A model generated the notes under the pieces. The model was not told the origin of the DNA. It did no database searches and saw nothing but the letters and a program-made list of their open reading frames with translations. A program made the translations under genes and the position numbers. This document shows, in pieces, positions 4,815 through 5,000 of a stretch of DNA of 5,000 nucleotides. Origin of the DNA: an uncultured Collinsella sp. (lineage in GTDB: Bacteria; Actinomycetota; Coriobacteriia; Coriobacteriales; Coriobacteriaceae); NCBI GenBank assembly GCA_900752345.1, contig CAADVA010000046.1, positions 1 through 5,000 on the forward strand, written 5' to 3'. Each line of letters starts with the position of its first letter. The stretch's first letter is position 1.

Positions 4815-5000
4815 TCGTCGACGTCTAGCTGCAAATCCGTCAAGCTTTTGGCAAGGTTGCCGCTCAACTGACCAAAAGCTGACCATGCACTTGCCCATTT
4901 GCTTGACGGCGCGCCCCCGCCAAAACGCCCCGCGACTTCTTGGGCGGTCGAAGCATCCATCCAACGACCGCGCGCACCGCCGCAATCGCCTCGTTAAGAC
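4811..5000 (-). pseudogene. 3' end of a gene running in from the right edge, apparently frameshifted
   Basis: From the window edge, the frame beginning at 4998 reads LNEAIAAVRAVVGWMLRPPK and onward. About three quarters of its first 30 third codon positions are G or C, as in the real genes of this window. It then becomes poor and stops at 4864-4866. At the C-run 4914-4918 (G-run on the coding strand) a single added G would join it to another frame reading SSKWASAWSAFGQLSGNLAK and ending LQLDVDE at 4811. The joined product looks like one natural C-terminus. This could be a true frameshift, a sequencing or assembly error, or chance. The product is not recognised. Alternatively only the short frame ending at 4864, or a 49-codon ORF starting at 4960, is real. 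Confidence 0.35.
4837..4909 (-). repeat. Overlapping inverted repeats with mutually exclusive pairings
   Basis: CCGTCAAGC (4837-4845) pairs with GCTTGACGG (4901-4909). The overlapping segment GTCAAGCTTTTGG (4839-4851) pairs with CCAAAAGCTGAC (4872-4883) with a single bulge. Both pairings use 4839-4845, so only one can form in a transcript. A small GGCAA/TTGCC hairpin lies inside. No T-tract follows on the minus strand, so this is not a standard terminator. Confidence 0.55.

Noticed and set aside
4758..4985. 75-codon minus-strand frame
   Set aside because: It is Arg-rich with no ribosome binding site, and it overlaps two more protein-like frames; only its last 18 codons, from 4814, are kept as a low-confidence possibility.

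Overview
The window looks like chromosomal DNA from a high-GC Gram-positive bacterium, most likely of the Coriobacteriia (Collinsella-like). That placement is an inference from the GC-rich third codon positions, the kind of AbiEi/DUF559-like protein present, a tRNA with encoded CCA and TASA/SipW-type exported proteins; it is not proven by any marker gene.

Left half (about 110-2845, minus strand): three consecutive genes form a tight operon, read right to left (294, 278 and 329 aa). Each encodes an exported protein with one hydrophobic N-terminal segment ending in TYAWF or TYAWY. This resembles the SipW-type signal peptide of TasA/camelysin proteins. The three share further motifs downstream (a (Y/D)P(V/I)ST box, an A-x-R-(V/L)-G strand and a C-terminal EG-x-D-xx-C box), so they are diverged paralogues. 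The spacers are 11 and 13 nt, and the same GGGGG Shine-Dalgarno follows each TAA stop. They are probably co-translated components of one envelope-associated structure. No signal peptidase or sortase is visible in the window.

Middle (2846-3610): a divergent promoter region leads rightwards into a tRNA-Val(GAC) gene with a good promoter and a strong intrinsic terminator. After it comes about 415 bp without a convincing gene. This holds a 42-bp tandem repeat (three clear copies) and a large imperfect inverted repeat of about 180 bp with 68/69-nt arms, which looks like a dispersed palindromic element.

Right part (3611-5000, minus strand): a 367-aa protein with an AbiEi-like/DUF559-like (PD-(D/E)XK nuclease fold) organisation, apparently expressed from a leaderless extended -10 promoter. 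Upstream of it, at the window edge, is the 3' end of another minus-strand gene. Its reading frame appears to shift at a short G-run.

The most interesting items are the paralogous SipW-like triplet with coordinated cysteine loss in the third member, the repeat/palindrome block between the tRNA and the nuclease-like gene, and the nuclease-like gene itself.
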